A stretch of 64,000 nucleotides of DNA, taken from assembly GCA_023434425.1 (NCBI GenBank), contig JAEYSS010000220.1, positions 3,902 to 67,901 of the forward strand. The letters are read 5' to 3'. The DNA comes from Pseudomonadota bacterium (GTDB lineage: Bacteria > Pseudomonadota > Alphaproteobacteria > Ferrovibrionales > Ferrovibrionaceae). Both the position numbers and the translations under genes were made by a program. A model generated the notes under the pieces. That model was not told the DNA's origin, did no database searches, and saw nothing but the letters and a program-made list of their open reading frames with translations. The number at the start of each line of letters is the position of its first letter. Position 1 is the stretch's first letter. Below are positions 43,584 to 52,208 of the stretch, in pieces.

Positions 43584-45422
43584 ATGTCCCGCATTACCGG
43601 CTGTATCTCCCCCGCGTCGATCGAAGATCGAGAGCGCGTCGCCCGCATGCTGGCTGCCATGCCGACGCCGACGGAGTCGCGCCAGTTGACCCAAGCCGGA
43701 ACGGCCGCATTGGGTTGGACCGGCCGTGCGGGCGGGCGCGGCGGCGCTTGGAACATCGACGGCCTTGCCATTGCCATCGACGGCGCCGTCGCCAATACTG
43801 ATGAGCTCGATGTTCCCGGCGCACATGACGGCGCACGCATCGCCGCGCTGTACCGCCGCGGCGGCATCGACGCCGTCGCCGCCAGACTGGCTGGCGACTA
43901 CGCCATCGCCCTTTATGACTCCGCAGCCCATACCCTGTGGCTGCTGCGCGACCGCCTCGGCGTCAAACCGCTGTACTATGCAGCTGGCAATTCCGGCCTC
44001 GTCTTCGCCTCCCAACCGTCGGGACTGTTCGCGGCGGGCGTATCCCGCCGGCCCAACCCCGCCTTCCTCGCCCGCTTCTGCGGCCTGCATTACCGGCTGA
44101 TCGACAACGATGCCGCCACCTCGCCCTATCTCGGCATCGCGCAACTTCCTGCTGGCCACCTGCTCAAGGCTGTCGGCGGCACGCCCCCCAGCGTCCATTG
44201 CTACTGGACCCTGCAGGAAGCCGAGGAATGGCGGGGGGATGAAGCGACGCTCGCCGAGCAGTATCGGGAAATGCTGTTCCGCGCTGTCGGCCGGCGGCTT
44301 TCCATCGCCGACCGCCCCGCCTTCACCCTGTCGGGCGGACTCGATTCCTCGTCCGTGCTGTGCTCGGCCGCGCATCTGCAGGGCAAACGTCAGTTCGCGA
44401 CCTCCAGCGTCTATGTCGACGCCACCTATGACGAGCGGGACGAGATCAAGGATGTCGTCGACGAAAAGGTCTCGGAATGGATGCCGATCGAGATTCCCAA
44501 TCGCATCGACCTTATCGACATCGTCCGCAAGATGGTCCGCATTCACGACGAGCCAGTGGCAACCGCCACCTGGCTGTCGCACCAGATCCTGACGCAGGCG
44601 ATCGCCGATCGCGGCTTCACGTCGCTCTTCGGCGGCTTGGGTGGCGACGAACTGAACGCGGGCGAATACGAATATTTCCCCATGCTGTTCGCCGATCTGC
44701 TGCAGGCCGGCCAGGCTGAGCGCTACGACCACGAGGTGCAGGCCTGGGCGCATCATCATGACCACCCGATCTTCCGGAAGACGCCGGAGACCGCGAAAGC
44801 AATGATGGCACGCATGACCGACCCGTCAGTGCCGGGAAAATGCCGCACTGACGAGACGCGCATGTTGCGCTACGCCACCACCATCCGGCAGGACTATTTC
44901 GATTTTAGCGGCTTCACCCCCGTGATGGACGCGCCCTATCGCAGCTACCTGAAGAATCGCACCTTCCAGGACATCGTCCGCGAAACCCTGCCCTGCTGCC
45001 TGCGCGCCGAGGACCGACAGTCCACTGCCGCCGGCCTTGATCATTACGACCCCTTCCTTGATCACGACCTGGTCGAATTCATGTTCCGCGTGCCGGGACA
45101 CATGAAAATCCGCGACGGCGTCACCAAGCGCCTCTTGCGCGTCGCCATGAAGGGTGTGCTACCCGAAGCAACCCGCACGCGGATAAAAAAGACCGGCTGG
45201 AATGCTCCCGCGCATCAATGGTTCCAAGACAAAGCCCTGTCCGGATTGCGCGACATGATCCACTCGACCAAGATTCGCAATGTCGGCTTCCTGAACGAAA
45301 CGGAAGCCGACCGCATTATCGACGAACACATGGCGATTGTCCGAGATGGCGTTGTTAAAGAAAACCATATGATGTTCCTGTGGCAATTGCTGAATACCGT
45401 CACATGGCTCGAAACCATCTGA
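43584..45422 (+). CDS. Asparagine-synthase-like amide ligase with inactive glutaminase domain
   Basis: A 612-residue AsnB homologue. The synthetase PP-loop is intact (FTLSGGLDSSSVL) as is GGLGGDELNAGEY. In the N-terminal domain the nucleophile Cys2 is Ser (MSRITGCIS), the NGEIYN motif is DGAVAN and the DTE motif is HDG. Glutamine hydrolysis is therefore unlikely. Similar loss occurs in beta-lactam synthetase and lasso-peptide cyclases, which use an amine other than glutamine-derived ammonia. A sugar carboxylate joined to an amine or free ammonia is a reasonable guess. It sits before the second neuB. Confidence 0.82.
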   Translation: MSRITGCISPASIEDRERVARMLAAMPTPTESRQLTQAGTAALGWTGRAGGRGGAWNIDGLAIAIDGAVANTDELDVPGAHDGARIAALYRRGGIDAVAARLAGDYAIALYDSAAHTLWLLRDRLGVKPLYYAAGNSGLVFASQPSGLFAAGVSRRPNPAFLARFCGLHYRLIDNDAATSPYLGIAQLPAGHLLKAVGGTPPSVHCYWTLQEAEEWRGDEATLAEQYREMLFRAVGRRLSIADRPAFTLSGGLDSSSVLCSAAHLQGKRQFATSSVYVDATYDERDEIKDVVDEKVSEWMPIEIPNRIDLIDIVRKMVRIHDEPVATATWLSHQILTQAIADRGFTSLFGGLGGDELNAGEYEYFPMLFADLLQAGQAERYDHEVQAWAHHHDHPIFRKTPETAKAMMARMTDPSVPGKCRTDETRMLRYATTIRQDYFDFSGFTPVMDAPYRSYLKNRTFQDIVRETLPCCLRAEDRQSTAAGLDHYDPFLDHDLVEFMFRVPGHMKIRDGVTKRLLRVAMKGVLPEATRTRIKKTGWNAPAHQWFQDKALSGLRDMIHSTKIRNVGFLNETEADRIIDEHMAIVRDGVVKENHMMFLWQLLNTVTWLETI

Positions 45423-45446
45423 TATCACAAACGGGAGCTCGCCTTC

Positions 45447-46433
45447 ATGCCAATGATCATCGCTGAAATCGGCTCAGTACATGACGGCAGCTTCGGAAAT
45501 GCCGTCAAGCTGATCCAGGCCGCCGCAGCCTGTGGCACCGATGTCGTCAAATTCCAGACCCATATCGCCGCTGCCGAGACGACGCGCAACGCACCAATGC
45601 CGCCCTATTTCAAGGGTGAGCCGCGGTTCGAATATTTCGAACGTACCGGGTTCAGCGAGGAGCAGTGGCGTGGCCTGCAGCAGGCCTGCCGCGATTCCGG
45701 CGTCCGTTTCCTGTCCTCGCCCTTCTCCATAGAGGCCGTCGACCTTCTGGAGCACATCGATGCCGATCTTTACAAGGTCCCATCGGGTGAAACGACCAAC
45801 ACCCCGCTGCTGGAGCGCCTGGCCCAGACCGGCAAACCGGTCCTGCTGTCCACCGGCATGAGCGATTGGGCGGAGATCGACCGCGCCGTCGCCATCCTCA
45901 AGCAAGGTGGCCCACTCTGCGTCATGCAATGCACCTCCGCCTACCCCTGCCCCCCAGAGCGTGTCGGCCTCAACGTACTGGCGGAGATGCGCGACCGCTA
46001 TGGCGTGGAGATCGGCTACTCCGACCACACGCTTGGGCTTGGTGCCGCCGCCGCCGCCGCCGCATTGGGCGCCACCACCGTGGAAAAGCACTTCACCTTC
46101 TCCAAGCTGATGTATGGCAGCGATGCCGCCCATTCGATGGAGCCGGCGGAGTTCAGCCAGTTCTGCGCCACGCTGCGGGAAATCTGGGCCATGCGCGACC
46201 ATCCGGTCGACAAGAATGACCTTGCGCCCTACCGCGAGATGAAGCGCATCTTCGAAAAGAGCGTGGTGGCCGCCCGCGACATTCCCGCCGGCACAGCGCT
46301 GACCCTGGACATGCTGGCCTTCAAGAAGCCCGGCGACGGCATTCCGGCCGCGCAGTATCGGGACATCCTGGGCCGCACCGCCCGGCAGGCAATCTCCGCT
46401 GACATGCCGCTACGCCCCGAACTGCTGGGTTGA
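45447..46433 (+). CDS. neuB: N-acetylneuraminate synthase family protein (module 2)
   Basis: A 328-residue NeuB homologue: IIAEIGSVHDGSFGNAVKL, VVKFQTHIAA, VPSGETTNTPLL, LSTGMSDWAEI, IGYSDHTLGLGAAAAAAALGA and VEKHFTFSK, then a C-terminal SAF domain (ARDIPAGTALTLDMLAFKKP). It has diverged from the module 1 copy at 21277, so it probably makes a different nonulosonic acid. NeuC and a CMP-transferase lie downstream. GGGAG before the start serves as ribosome site. Confidence 0.9.
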   Translation: MPMIIAEIGSVHDGSFGNAVKLIQAAAACGTDVVKFQTHIAAAETTRNAPMPPYFKGEPRFEYFERTGFSEEQWRGLQQACRDSGVRFLSSPFSIEAVDLLEHIDADLYKVPSGETTNTPLLERLAQTGKPVLLSTGMSDWAEIDRAVAILKQGGPLCVMQCTSAYPCPPERVGLNVLAEMRDRYGVEIGYSDHTLGLGAAAAAAALGATTVEKHFTFSKLMYGSDAAHSMEPAEFSQFCATLREIWAMRDHPVDKNDLAPYREMKRIFEKSVVAARDIPAGTALTLDMLAFKKPGDGIPAAQYRDILGRTARQAISADMPLRPELLG

Positions 46434-46464
46434 ACAGCGGCACACCCAGGAAGGAGATCGGCGG

Positions 46465-47352
46465 ATGGATCACAAGACTTGTGCTTTATGCTTGGGCACG
46501 TTGAACCGTGTCGCCCTGACGCATGGCCGTCCCGACCGGTTCGAAGTGGCGCTGGGCATTCCAGCCGAAGGATACAGCCGCAGCTGGCAGATATGCGACA
46601 CCTGCGGTTCGGCCACGAACCAGCATAAGCATGTCACTTCCGAGCGCCTGGCCGCGATGGGCACTGCCTATTATGAGGTCGACTTTGCTGGCGGCCCGTT
46701 GCGGCCGAAATTCGATCGCGTCATGGCAATGCCGGCCAGCCAGTCCGACAATGCCGGCCGGGTCACGCGCGTGCTCAATGCCGTCGGGCGTTTTGGCCCC
46801 GCGCCGGGCGGCCCCATCCGCCTGATCGACATCGGAGCAGGGCTCGGCGTGTTCGGTGCCCGCTTTCTGGCCGAGGCCCGGGCGCGGGGCCGTGATGCGG
46901 CCTGCACCCTCTATGAGCCCGACCCCAAAGCGGCCGAGCACCTGCGTAGTCTGGACGGGCTTGATATCGTGGAAGGCCTGTTCTCCGCGACCACAGCAAA
47001 GGTCGGCGCCGCGCAGGTCATCACCATGAACAAGGTCTTGGAGCACATCCGCGCGCCGCTTGGCGTTCTGCAGGATATTGCTGCCTGCCTGCATCCGTCC
47101 GAAGGCTTTACCTATATCGAGGTCCCGGATGTCGCGACGATTGATACCCGGCCGCCGGAAGACAACATCCTAGGCGCCCTGCATCACCATCTCTATTCAC
47201 CTGCCGGACTGGGCCTGCTGCTGCGGCGCGCCGGTTTGGAACCTCTTCTAATCGACAGGATTGTGGAGCCCAGCGGCAAGCTGAGCGTCTATGCTTTCGC
47301 TGGCCATTCGGCTCTGCTGAAGCGCTTGGCCGCCAGAATCAGGCCGGCCTAA
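46465..47352 (+). CDS. Zinc-ribbon class I SAM methyltransferase (module 2)
   Basis: A 295-residue methyltransferase with a strong ribosome site (AGGAAGGAGA). The zinc cysteines are CALC and CDTC. Motif I is LIDIGAGLGVFGARF and the acidic motif VITMNKVLEHIRAPL. It is a paralogue of the enzyme at 25666: DIGAGLGVF, YIEVPDVA, the HHHLYSP block and EPSGK recur in order. It lies between neuB and neuC, the position one would expect for a nonulosonate-directed enzyme. Target atom unknown. Confidence 0.8.
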   Translation: MDHKTCALCLGTLNRVALTHGRPDRFEVALGIPAEGYSRSWQICDTCGSATNQHKHVTSERLAAMGTAYYEVDFAGGPLRPKFDRVMAMPASQSDNAGRVTRVLNAVGRFGPAPGGPIRLIDIGAGLGVFGARFLAEARARGRDAACTLYEPDPKAAEHLRSLDGLDIVEGLFSATTAKVGAAQVITMNKVLEHIRAPLGVLQDIAACLHPSEGFTYIEVPDVATIDTRPPEDNILGALHHHLYSPAGLGLLLRRAGLEPLLIDRIVEPSGKLSVYAFAGHSALLKRLAARIRPA

Positions 47353-47369
47353 CCTACCCGGAGTATGAA

Positions 47370-48530
47370 ATGAAACGAGTCTGTGTCGTCGTTGGCTCAC
47401 GCGCCAATTACAGTTCCATCAAATCGGCTATGCGCGCCATCCATACGCATACCGATCTGGAACTGCAGGTCGTCTGCATGGCATCCGCCATCCTCGACCG
47501 ATACGGCAACGTCGCCGCCCTGATCGAACGCGACGGCTTCCAAATCAGCGCACAACTCCATATTCTGCTGGAAGGCGAGACTCCCGCCACCATGGCGAAA
47601 TCGACCGGCATCGGCCTTATCGAACTGCCGTCTGTTTTCGACCGACTGCGACCGGACTATGTGATTACCGTCGGGGATCGTTTCGAGACCATGGCAACCA
47701 CTCTGGCTGCCGCCTACATGAACATCCCGATCGCCCATACCATGGGTGGAGAAGTCACCGGGACGATCGATGAAAGCATCCGCCACGCGGTCACCAAATT
47801 CGCACATATCCACTTCCCTGCAAGCCAGGATGCAGCTGACCGGATCGCCAAGCTAGGCGAACGTACCGACATGATTTTCCGAGTCGGCTGCCCGCGCATC
47901 GACTTGGTGGCTGAAGTCCTGGCGACGGATGACGGCATGCCGGCATTGGACGATGCCCTGTTCATGACCGGCGTCGGCGCGCCGCTCGACCTCAACAAAC
48001 CCTTCGCCATCGTCTCCCAACATCCGGTGACGACGGAATATGGCGAAGGGGAGCGGCAGATCACGACGACTCTAGAAGCAGTCAAGCGCAACGACCTGCA
48101 GGCCATTGTGCTCTGGCCCAATGCCGACGCCGGTTCGGAAGACATTGCCCGCGGTATGCGGAAATGGCGCGAGAAAGGCATGGCGGACGGCATGCATTTC
48201 TTCAAAAACCTGCCGATCGATACCTATGTCAAACTGATGGCGCGCGCGGCCTGCCTCGTCGGAAATTCGTCCAGCGGAATCCGCGAGGGCGCCTATATCG
48301 GAACGCCCGTGGTCAATATCGGCAGCCGCCAGGACTCGCGCGAACGGGCATCGAATGTGATGGATGTCGATCACAATCCCGGCGCCATCGCCGATGCGAT
48401 TGCTGATCAGCGCAATCATGGCCGCTATGCGATGCAAGACACATATGGCGACGGCAAGGCGGGCCTGCGTATTGCCGATATTTTGGCCGGATTGGGTCCG
48501 GTCACCATCCAGAAGACCATCACCTACTGA
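47370..48530 (+). CDS. neuC: UDP-N-acetylglucosamine 2-epimerase (hydrolysing), NeuC/LegG-like
   Basis: A 386-residue enzyme that releases UDP while inverting C2, giving ManNAc or its 4-acetamido-6-deoxy relative. VVVGSRANYSSIKSAMRAI is the N-terminal signature. VITVGDRFETMATTLAA, HTMGGEVTGTIDESIRHAVTKFAHIHF and VGNSSSGIREGAYIGTPVVNIGSRQ are typical of the hydrolysing class. It would feed the NeuB at 45447. Sialic and legionaminic routes use the same fold, so the acid is not settled. Confidence 0.92.
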   Translation: MKRVCVVVGSRANYSSIKSAMRAIHTHTDLELQVVCMASAILDRYGNVAALIERDGFQISAQLHILLEGETPATMAKSTGIGLIELPSVFDRLRPDYVITVGDRFETMATTLAAAYMNIPIAHTMGGEVTGTIDESIRHAVTKFAHIHFPASQDAADRIAKLGERTDMIFRVGCPRIDLVAEVLATDDGMPALDDALFMTGVGAPLDLNKPFAIVSQHPVTTEYGEGERQITTTLEAVKRNDLQAIVLWPNADAGSEDIARGMRKWREKGMADGMHFFKNLPIDTYVKLMARAACLVGNSSSGIREGAYIGTPVVNIGSRQDSRERASNVMDVDHNPGAIADAIADQRNHGRYAMQDTYGDGKAGLRIADILAGLGPVTIQKTITY

Positions 48531-48532
48531 AC

Positions 48533-49216
48533 ATGCAGCTTCTCGCCATCATTCCAGCACGCGGCGGCTCCAAGGGGATTCCGCGAAAGAACCTGTATCC
48601 ACTGGCTGGGAAACCGCTGATCGCCTGGACGATCCACGCGGCCCTTGCCGCGACAAGCCTCGACCGCATCGTAGTCTCGACGGATAGCGAGGAGATCGCT
48701 GCCGTCGCGCGCGGCCTCGGCGTCGAAGCCATGATGCGGCCAGCCGGACTTGCACAGGACAAGACCCCTACCTTGCCGGTGCTGCAACATGTTGTCGCCA
48801 CATTGGCGGAATCAGGCTACCGACCCGACGCAGTCATGACCCTGCAGCCAACATCGCCGCTGCGCACGGCCGACAATATCGATGAAGCCGCGGCGCTGTT
48901 TTTCCGCGCACCCGAAGCTGACAGTCTGGTCAGCACCGTGACGGTACCGCATATATTCCACCCGCTTTCGGTGATGCGGCGCGACGAGGATGGATATCTG
49001 AAACCGTTCCTCGACGGCGACATGCCCTTGCGGCGGCAGGACAAGCAGGACATCTTCGCCCGCAACGGTGCCGCCATATACATCACCCGCACCGACCGAT
49101 TGGCGCAGTATGTTTTCGGTGGTCGGCTGATCGGCTACAGCATGCCCGCCGAAACCTCCGTTGACATCGACGCCATGGAAGACGTGGCGATCGCGGAAGC
49201 AATGCTTTCAAAGTAA
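48533..49216 (+). CDS. neuA: Acylneuraminate/nonulosonate cytidylyltransferase (NeuA/LegF-like)
   Basis: A 227-residue CMP-sugar synthetase: AIIPARGGSKGIPRKNLYPL is the canonical CTP-binding loop. RIVVSTDSEEIAAVA, LQPTSPLRTADNI and PAETSVDIDAMEDVAIAE complete the set. It activates the acid made by NeuB. Only two bases follow neuC, and the stop overlaps the next start (TAATG), tying activation to the possible transferase downstream. Confidence 0.93.
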   Translation: MQLLAIIPARGGSKGIPRKNLYPLAGKPLIAWTIHAALAATSLDRIVVSTDSEEIAAVARGLGVEAMMRPAGLAQDKTPTLPVLQHVVATLAESGYRPDAVMTLQPTSPLRTADNIDEAAALFFRAPEADSLVSTVTVPHIFHPLSVMRRDEDGYLKPFLDGDMPLRRQDKQDIFARNGAAIYITRTDRLAQYVFGGRLIGYSMPAETSVDIDAMEDVAIAEAMLSK

Positions 49217-50865
49217 TGATGCGCTCTGTCTCGACCTTGTTGCCGCGTCTCCGCAGGCGCGCCTTGCTGGAATTCGACCTTCTGCAATGGCGCGCGCAGG
49301 TCGCGGCGCTTGCCGCCACCACCCCGCCCCAGCCTACGGCCGGTACGGTACTGATCTGCGAACTCATGGCCCTATATGCGACCATCAAGGTGGAAGCTTT
49401 GCTGGCCACCGCCCTGCGCGAGAAGGGCCACGGGATTGCCGTCCTGCTTCCCGCACGAAATGGCACGGTCGAGCGGATTCACAGAGCCGCTGGCCCAACC
49501 ACATTCTACTACCTCAGCGATCTGACCTCAAATGAAGACAGACTGTCTTGCCGGCAGCAAGCCGCTGGTATCGTTGCCACGACATCAGACATCAATGCCC
49601 TGATCGATCTGGAGGTCGACGGATATCGCGTCGGCCGCAATGCCCTGTCCTCGGCGATCCGCCGCCTGCGGGCCGGTCGACTGGACAACGGCGATGCGTA
49701 TCACCAGTCTCTGGTGGAATCCTGCCTGGCGGAATCACTGCTGACCCGGCTGGCGGCGACCAGACTGATGGAAGAGGTCAAGCCGGTTTTTGGTCTGTTC
49801 AACGAGCGTGGCTATACGCCGGCCGGGGAAATCTTCGATGCCTGCCTGCTGCACGGCGCTGCTGGCATCCAGTGGTTTGGCGCACCGCAATCCGACTCCC
49901 TAATCTACAAGCGCTACACGCTGGCCACGCGCGATACGCATCCTTTCGCCCTCGGCCAAGATACCTGGAACGAACTGAAGGCTAGCGATTTTCCGCCCGC
50001 CGAGGAAGAGCGGACGATGCAACTCTTGGCGCGCAATTACGCCCAGGGCGCCTGGTTCAACCGCCAGCAACTGCAGGAAGGCAAGACTGTCTTCGACGTC
50101 GCCGAAACCCGCCGCCGGCTGGGTGTGGCAGAAGGCCGCAAGGTCGCAGTCATCTTCGCGCATATCCTCTATGACGCCACTTTCTTCTATGGCACCAGCT
50201 TGTTCCCGGATTACGAAGCCTGGCTGATCGAGACCGTACGTTGCGCTGTCGCCAATCCGGCGATGGATTGGATAGTCAAGGTACACCCGGTCAATGTCTG
50301 GCGCTCGCGGATGGATGGCACGCCAATGGAACAGCTCGAAAGCCTGGCGATCGACCGCGCCATCGGCAAGCTGCCGCCGCATGTCCGCCTCATGCGGGCC
50401 GATACCGACATCAACACCTATTCCCTGTTTGGTGCTGTCGATTACGGACTCACCGTGCGCGGCACAATCGGTATGGAATTGCCCTGCTTTGGCATCCCCA
50501 CCGTTACTGCCGGCACCGGCCGCTATTCCGGTGCCGGCTTCACCGTCGATCCCGCCACGGCGGATGAATATCGCGCCCTACTGGCCAGACTGCAGGATGT
50601 CCCGAAGCTTGACCAGCACGCTATGCGCCTGGCCCGTCGGTATCTCTGGGGAACATTCTTCCGGCGGCCAATCCCGATGCAGTCGTTTGTCCTCGACTTC
50701 AATGCCGATCGCTTGGGCTTACCGGATTTGCGAGTCGACACGACCGTCGCTCCGACCGTTCAGTCCTCTGGCCGCTTCCTTGATGACCTCATCCGGATTT
50801 CAGGTTGGCTAGCAGGCGAGACAACTTCCGACCTGCTGCGGGCCGAAGACCAGCACGCCCGATGA
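49216..50865 (+). CDS. Putative capsule-type GT-B glycosyltransferase, possible nonulosonate transferase
   Basis: A 549-residue soluble protein. The C-terminal 250 residues match the style of capsule-synthesis/KDO- or sialic-acid-transferase GT-B domains: VAVIFAHILYDATFF, WIVKVHPVNVWRSRM, and the donor-loop GTIGMELPCFGIPTVTAGTGRYSGAGF. The N-terminal 250 residues are less familiar (CELMALYATIKVEALLATAL). Coupling by TAATG to the CMP-sugar synthetase suggests it uses the CMP-activated acid; that is inference from position. ATGA overlap with the next gene. Confidence 0.55.
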   Translation: MMRSVSTLLPRLRRRALLEFDLLQWRAQVAALAATTPPQPTAGTVLICELMALYATIKVEALLATALREKGHGIAVLLPARNGTVERIHRAAGPTTFYYLSDLTSNEDRLSCRQQAAGIVATTSDINALIDLEVDGYRVGRNALSSAIRRLRAGRLDNGDAYHQSLVESCLAESLLTRLAATRLMEEVKPVFGLFNERGYTPAGEIFDACLLHGAAGIQWFGAPQSDSLIYKRYTLATRDTHPFALGQDTWNELKASDFPPAEEERTMQLLARNYAQGAWFNRQQLQEGKTVFDVAETRRRLGVAEGRKVAVIFAHILYDATFFYGTSLFPDYEAWLIETVRCAVANPAMDWIVKVHPVNVWRSRMDGTPMEQLESLAIDRAIGKLPPHVRLMRADTDINTYSLFGAVDYGLTVRGTIGMELPCFGIPTVTAGTGRYSGAGFTVDPATADEYRALLARLQDVPKLDQHAMRLARRYLWGTFFRRPIPMQSFVLDFNADRLGLPDLRVDTTVAPTVQSSGRFLDDLIRISGWLAGETTSDLLRAEDQHAR

Positions 50866-52208
50866 ATATCGGCATGTCCCGAGAATGCGGTCTCCCCCGC
50901 ACGCTGTTCGTGACGCCGCATGCCTTCAATCATCTGACCGGCGGCGGCATCACCTTTTCCAATCTTTTCCGCGGCTGGCCGCAGGACCGGCTGGCGACGG
51001 TGCATAACGACTACATCCCGACCACCGACGATGTCTGCCGGCAATATTACCGCCTCGGGCAGGCTGAGCTCGACCTCTGGACGCCGGTCCGCCGTGCCGC
51101 AAACCTCCTCGGCATGACGCCGGCCCGTGATATCGCTGCACTCGCGGCAGCGGCCGGCGCGCCGCCTGGCAGCGCGCCGCCCAGCTGGGCCCGCCGCATC
51201 CAGTCCCTGCTGATCGATGCGGAAATGCCGCGTTCGGCGTGTCTCACGCCAGCCCTGGAACGCTGGATCGAGGCCTTCCGTCCCGAAGTCCTCTACACGA
51301 TCCTCGGCAGCAACGGATTCATGGACCTGATTAACCTGATCCGCCGCCGTTTCGATTTGCCGCTCGTGGTCCATATCATGGATGACTGGGCCTCGTCGGC
51401 GCATCGCCACGGCCTGCTGTCGCCGCTGCAGCGCCACGGCATGAATTGGCGCCTGCAGCATTTCTATAATGCTGCCCATACGCGGCTGGCGATCAGCGAT
51501 GCGATGGCCGAGACATACAGCCAGCGCTATGGCCAACCCTTCTCGGCGCTTCATAATGCAATCGATATTGCGCGCTGGCAGTCCCTGGCACGTCGCGACG
51601 CCACCGCCAGCGATAAGGGAAACCTCCTCTATATTGGCTCGGTCATGCCGCAGGCCCAGCTCAGCAGCCTCGTCGACTGCTGTCGGGCCGTTGCCGACCT
51701 GCACACCGGCGGCCGGCAGATCTCGCTCAGTATCGCCTCGCCCCAATTCCAGATTGATCCGGTGCGCCATCTGCTAACCATCCACCCAGCGATCCGTATT
51801 CTCGATCCCATCGAGGATGACGAGCAGTTCTTCCGCAGCATTGCCGCCGCCGATGCACTTTTGCTACCGGTAAATTTCGACGAGGAAAGTATCCGCTTCA
51901 TCCGCTATTCGATGCCAACCAAGGTGCCGGCCTATTTGTTTTCCGGCACTCCGATCCTGGCCTATGGTCCGGGCGATCTGGCGCAGACTCGATATGCACA
52001 GGAGGCCGGCTGGGGCCTCGTGGTGGATCGCCCCGATCCGGCGGCCCTGAAGGCGGGCATGGCCGATATCCTCGACAATGCCGCCCTGCGCGATCGGCTA
52101 TCGCAGACGGCGCGCGCCCTGGCGGCTGCGCGCCACGACATATCCATGGTACGACAGCAATTCCGGTCTCTCCTCGCTGGGGCCGCAGCAGCGGGGGCAC
52201 AAGCGTGA
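50862..52208 (+). CDS. Glycosyltransferase family 4-like protein
   Basis: A 448-residue GT-B transferase. The N-terminus (TLFVTPHAFNHLTGGGITFSNLF) holds the glycine-rich acceptor loop. The C-terminal domain has NLLYIGSVMPQAQLSSLVD, the IAAADALLLPVNFDEESIRFIRYS segment with the usual Glu pair, and PTKVPAYLFSGTPILAYGP. A retaining transfer from a nucleotide sugar is expected. Start ATG overlaps the previous TGA (ATGA at 50862-50865), and its own stop overlaps the next GTG. Confidence 0.75.
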   Translation: MNIGMSRECGLPRTLFVTPHAFNHLTGGGITFSNLFRGWPQDRLATVHNDYIPTTDDVCRQYYRLGQAELDLWTPVRRAANLLGMTPARDIAALAAAAGAPPGSAPPSWARRIQSLLIDAEMPRSACLTPALERWIEAFRPEVLYTILGSNGFMDLINLIRRRFDLPLVVHIMDDWASSAHRHGLLSPLQRHGMNWRLQHFYNAAHTRLAISDAMAETYSQRYGQPFSALHNAIDIARWQSLARRDATASDKGNLLYIGSVMPQAQLSSLVDCCRAVADLHTGGRQISLSIASPQFQIDPVRHLLTIHPAIRILDPIEDDEQFFRSIAAADALLLPVNFDEESIRFIRYSMPTKVPAYLFSGTPILAYGPGDLAQTRYAQEAGWGLVVDRPDPAALKAGMADILDNAALRDRLSQTARALAAARHDISMVRQQFRSLLAGAAAAGAQA

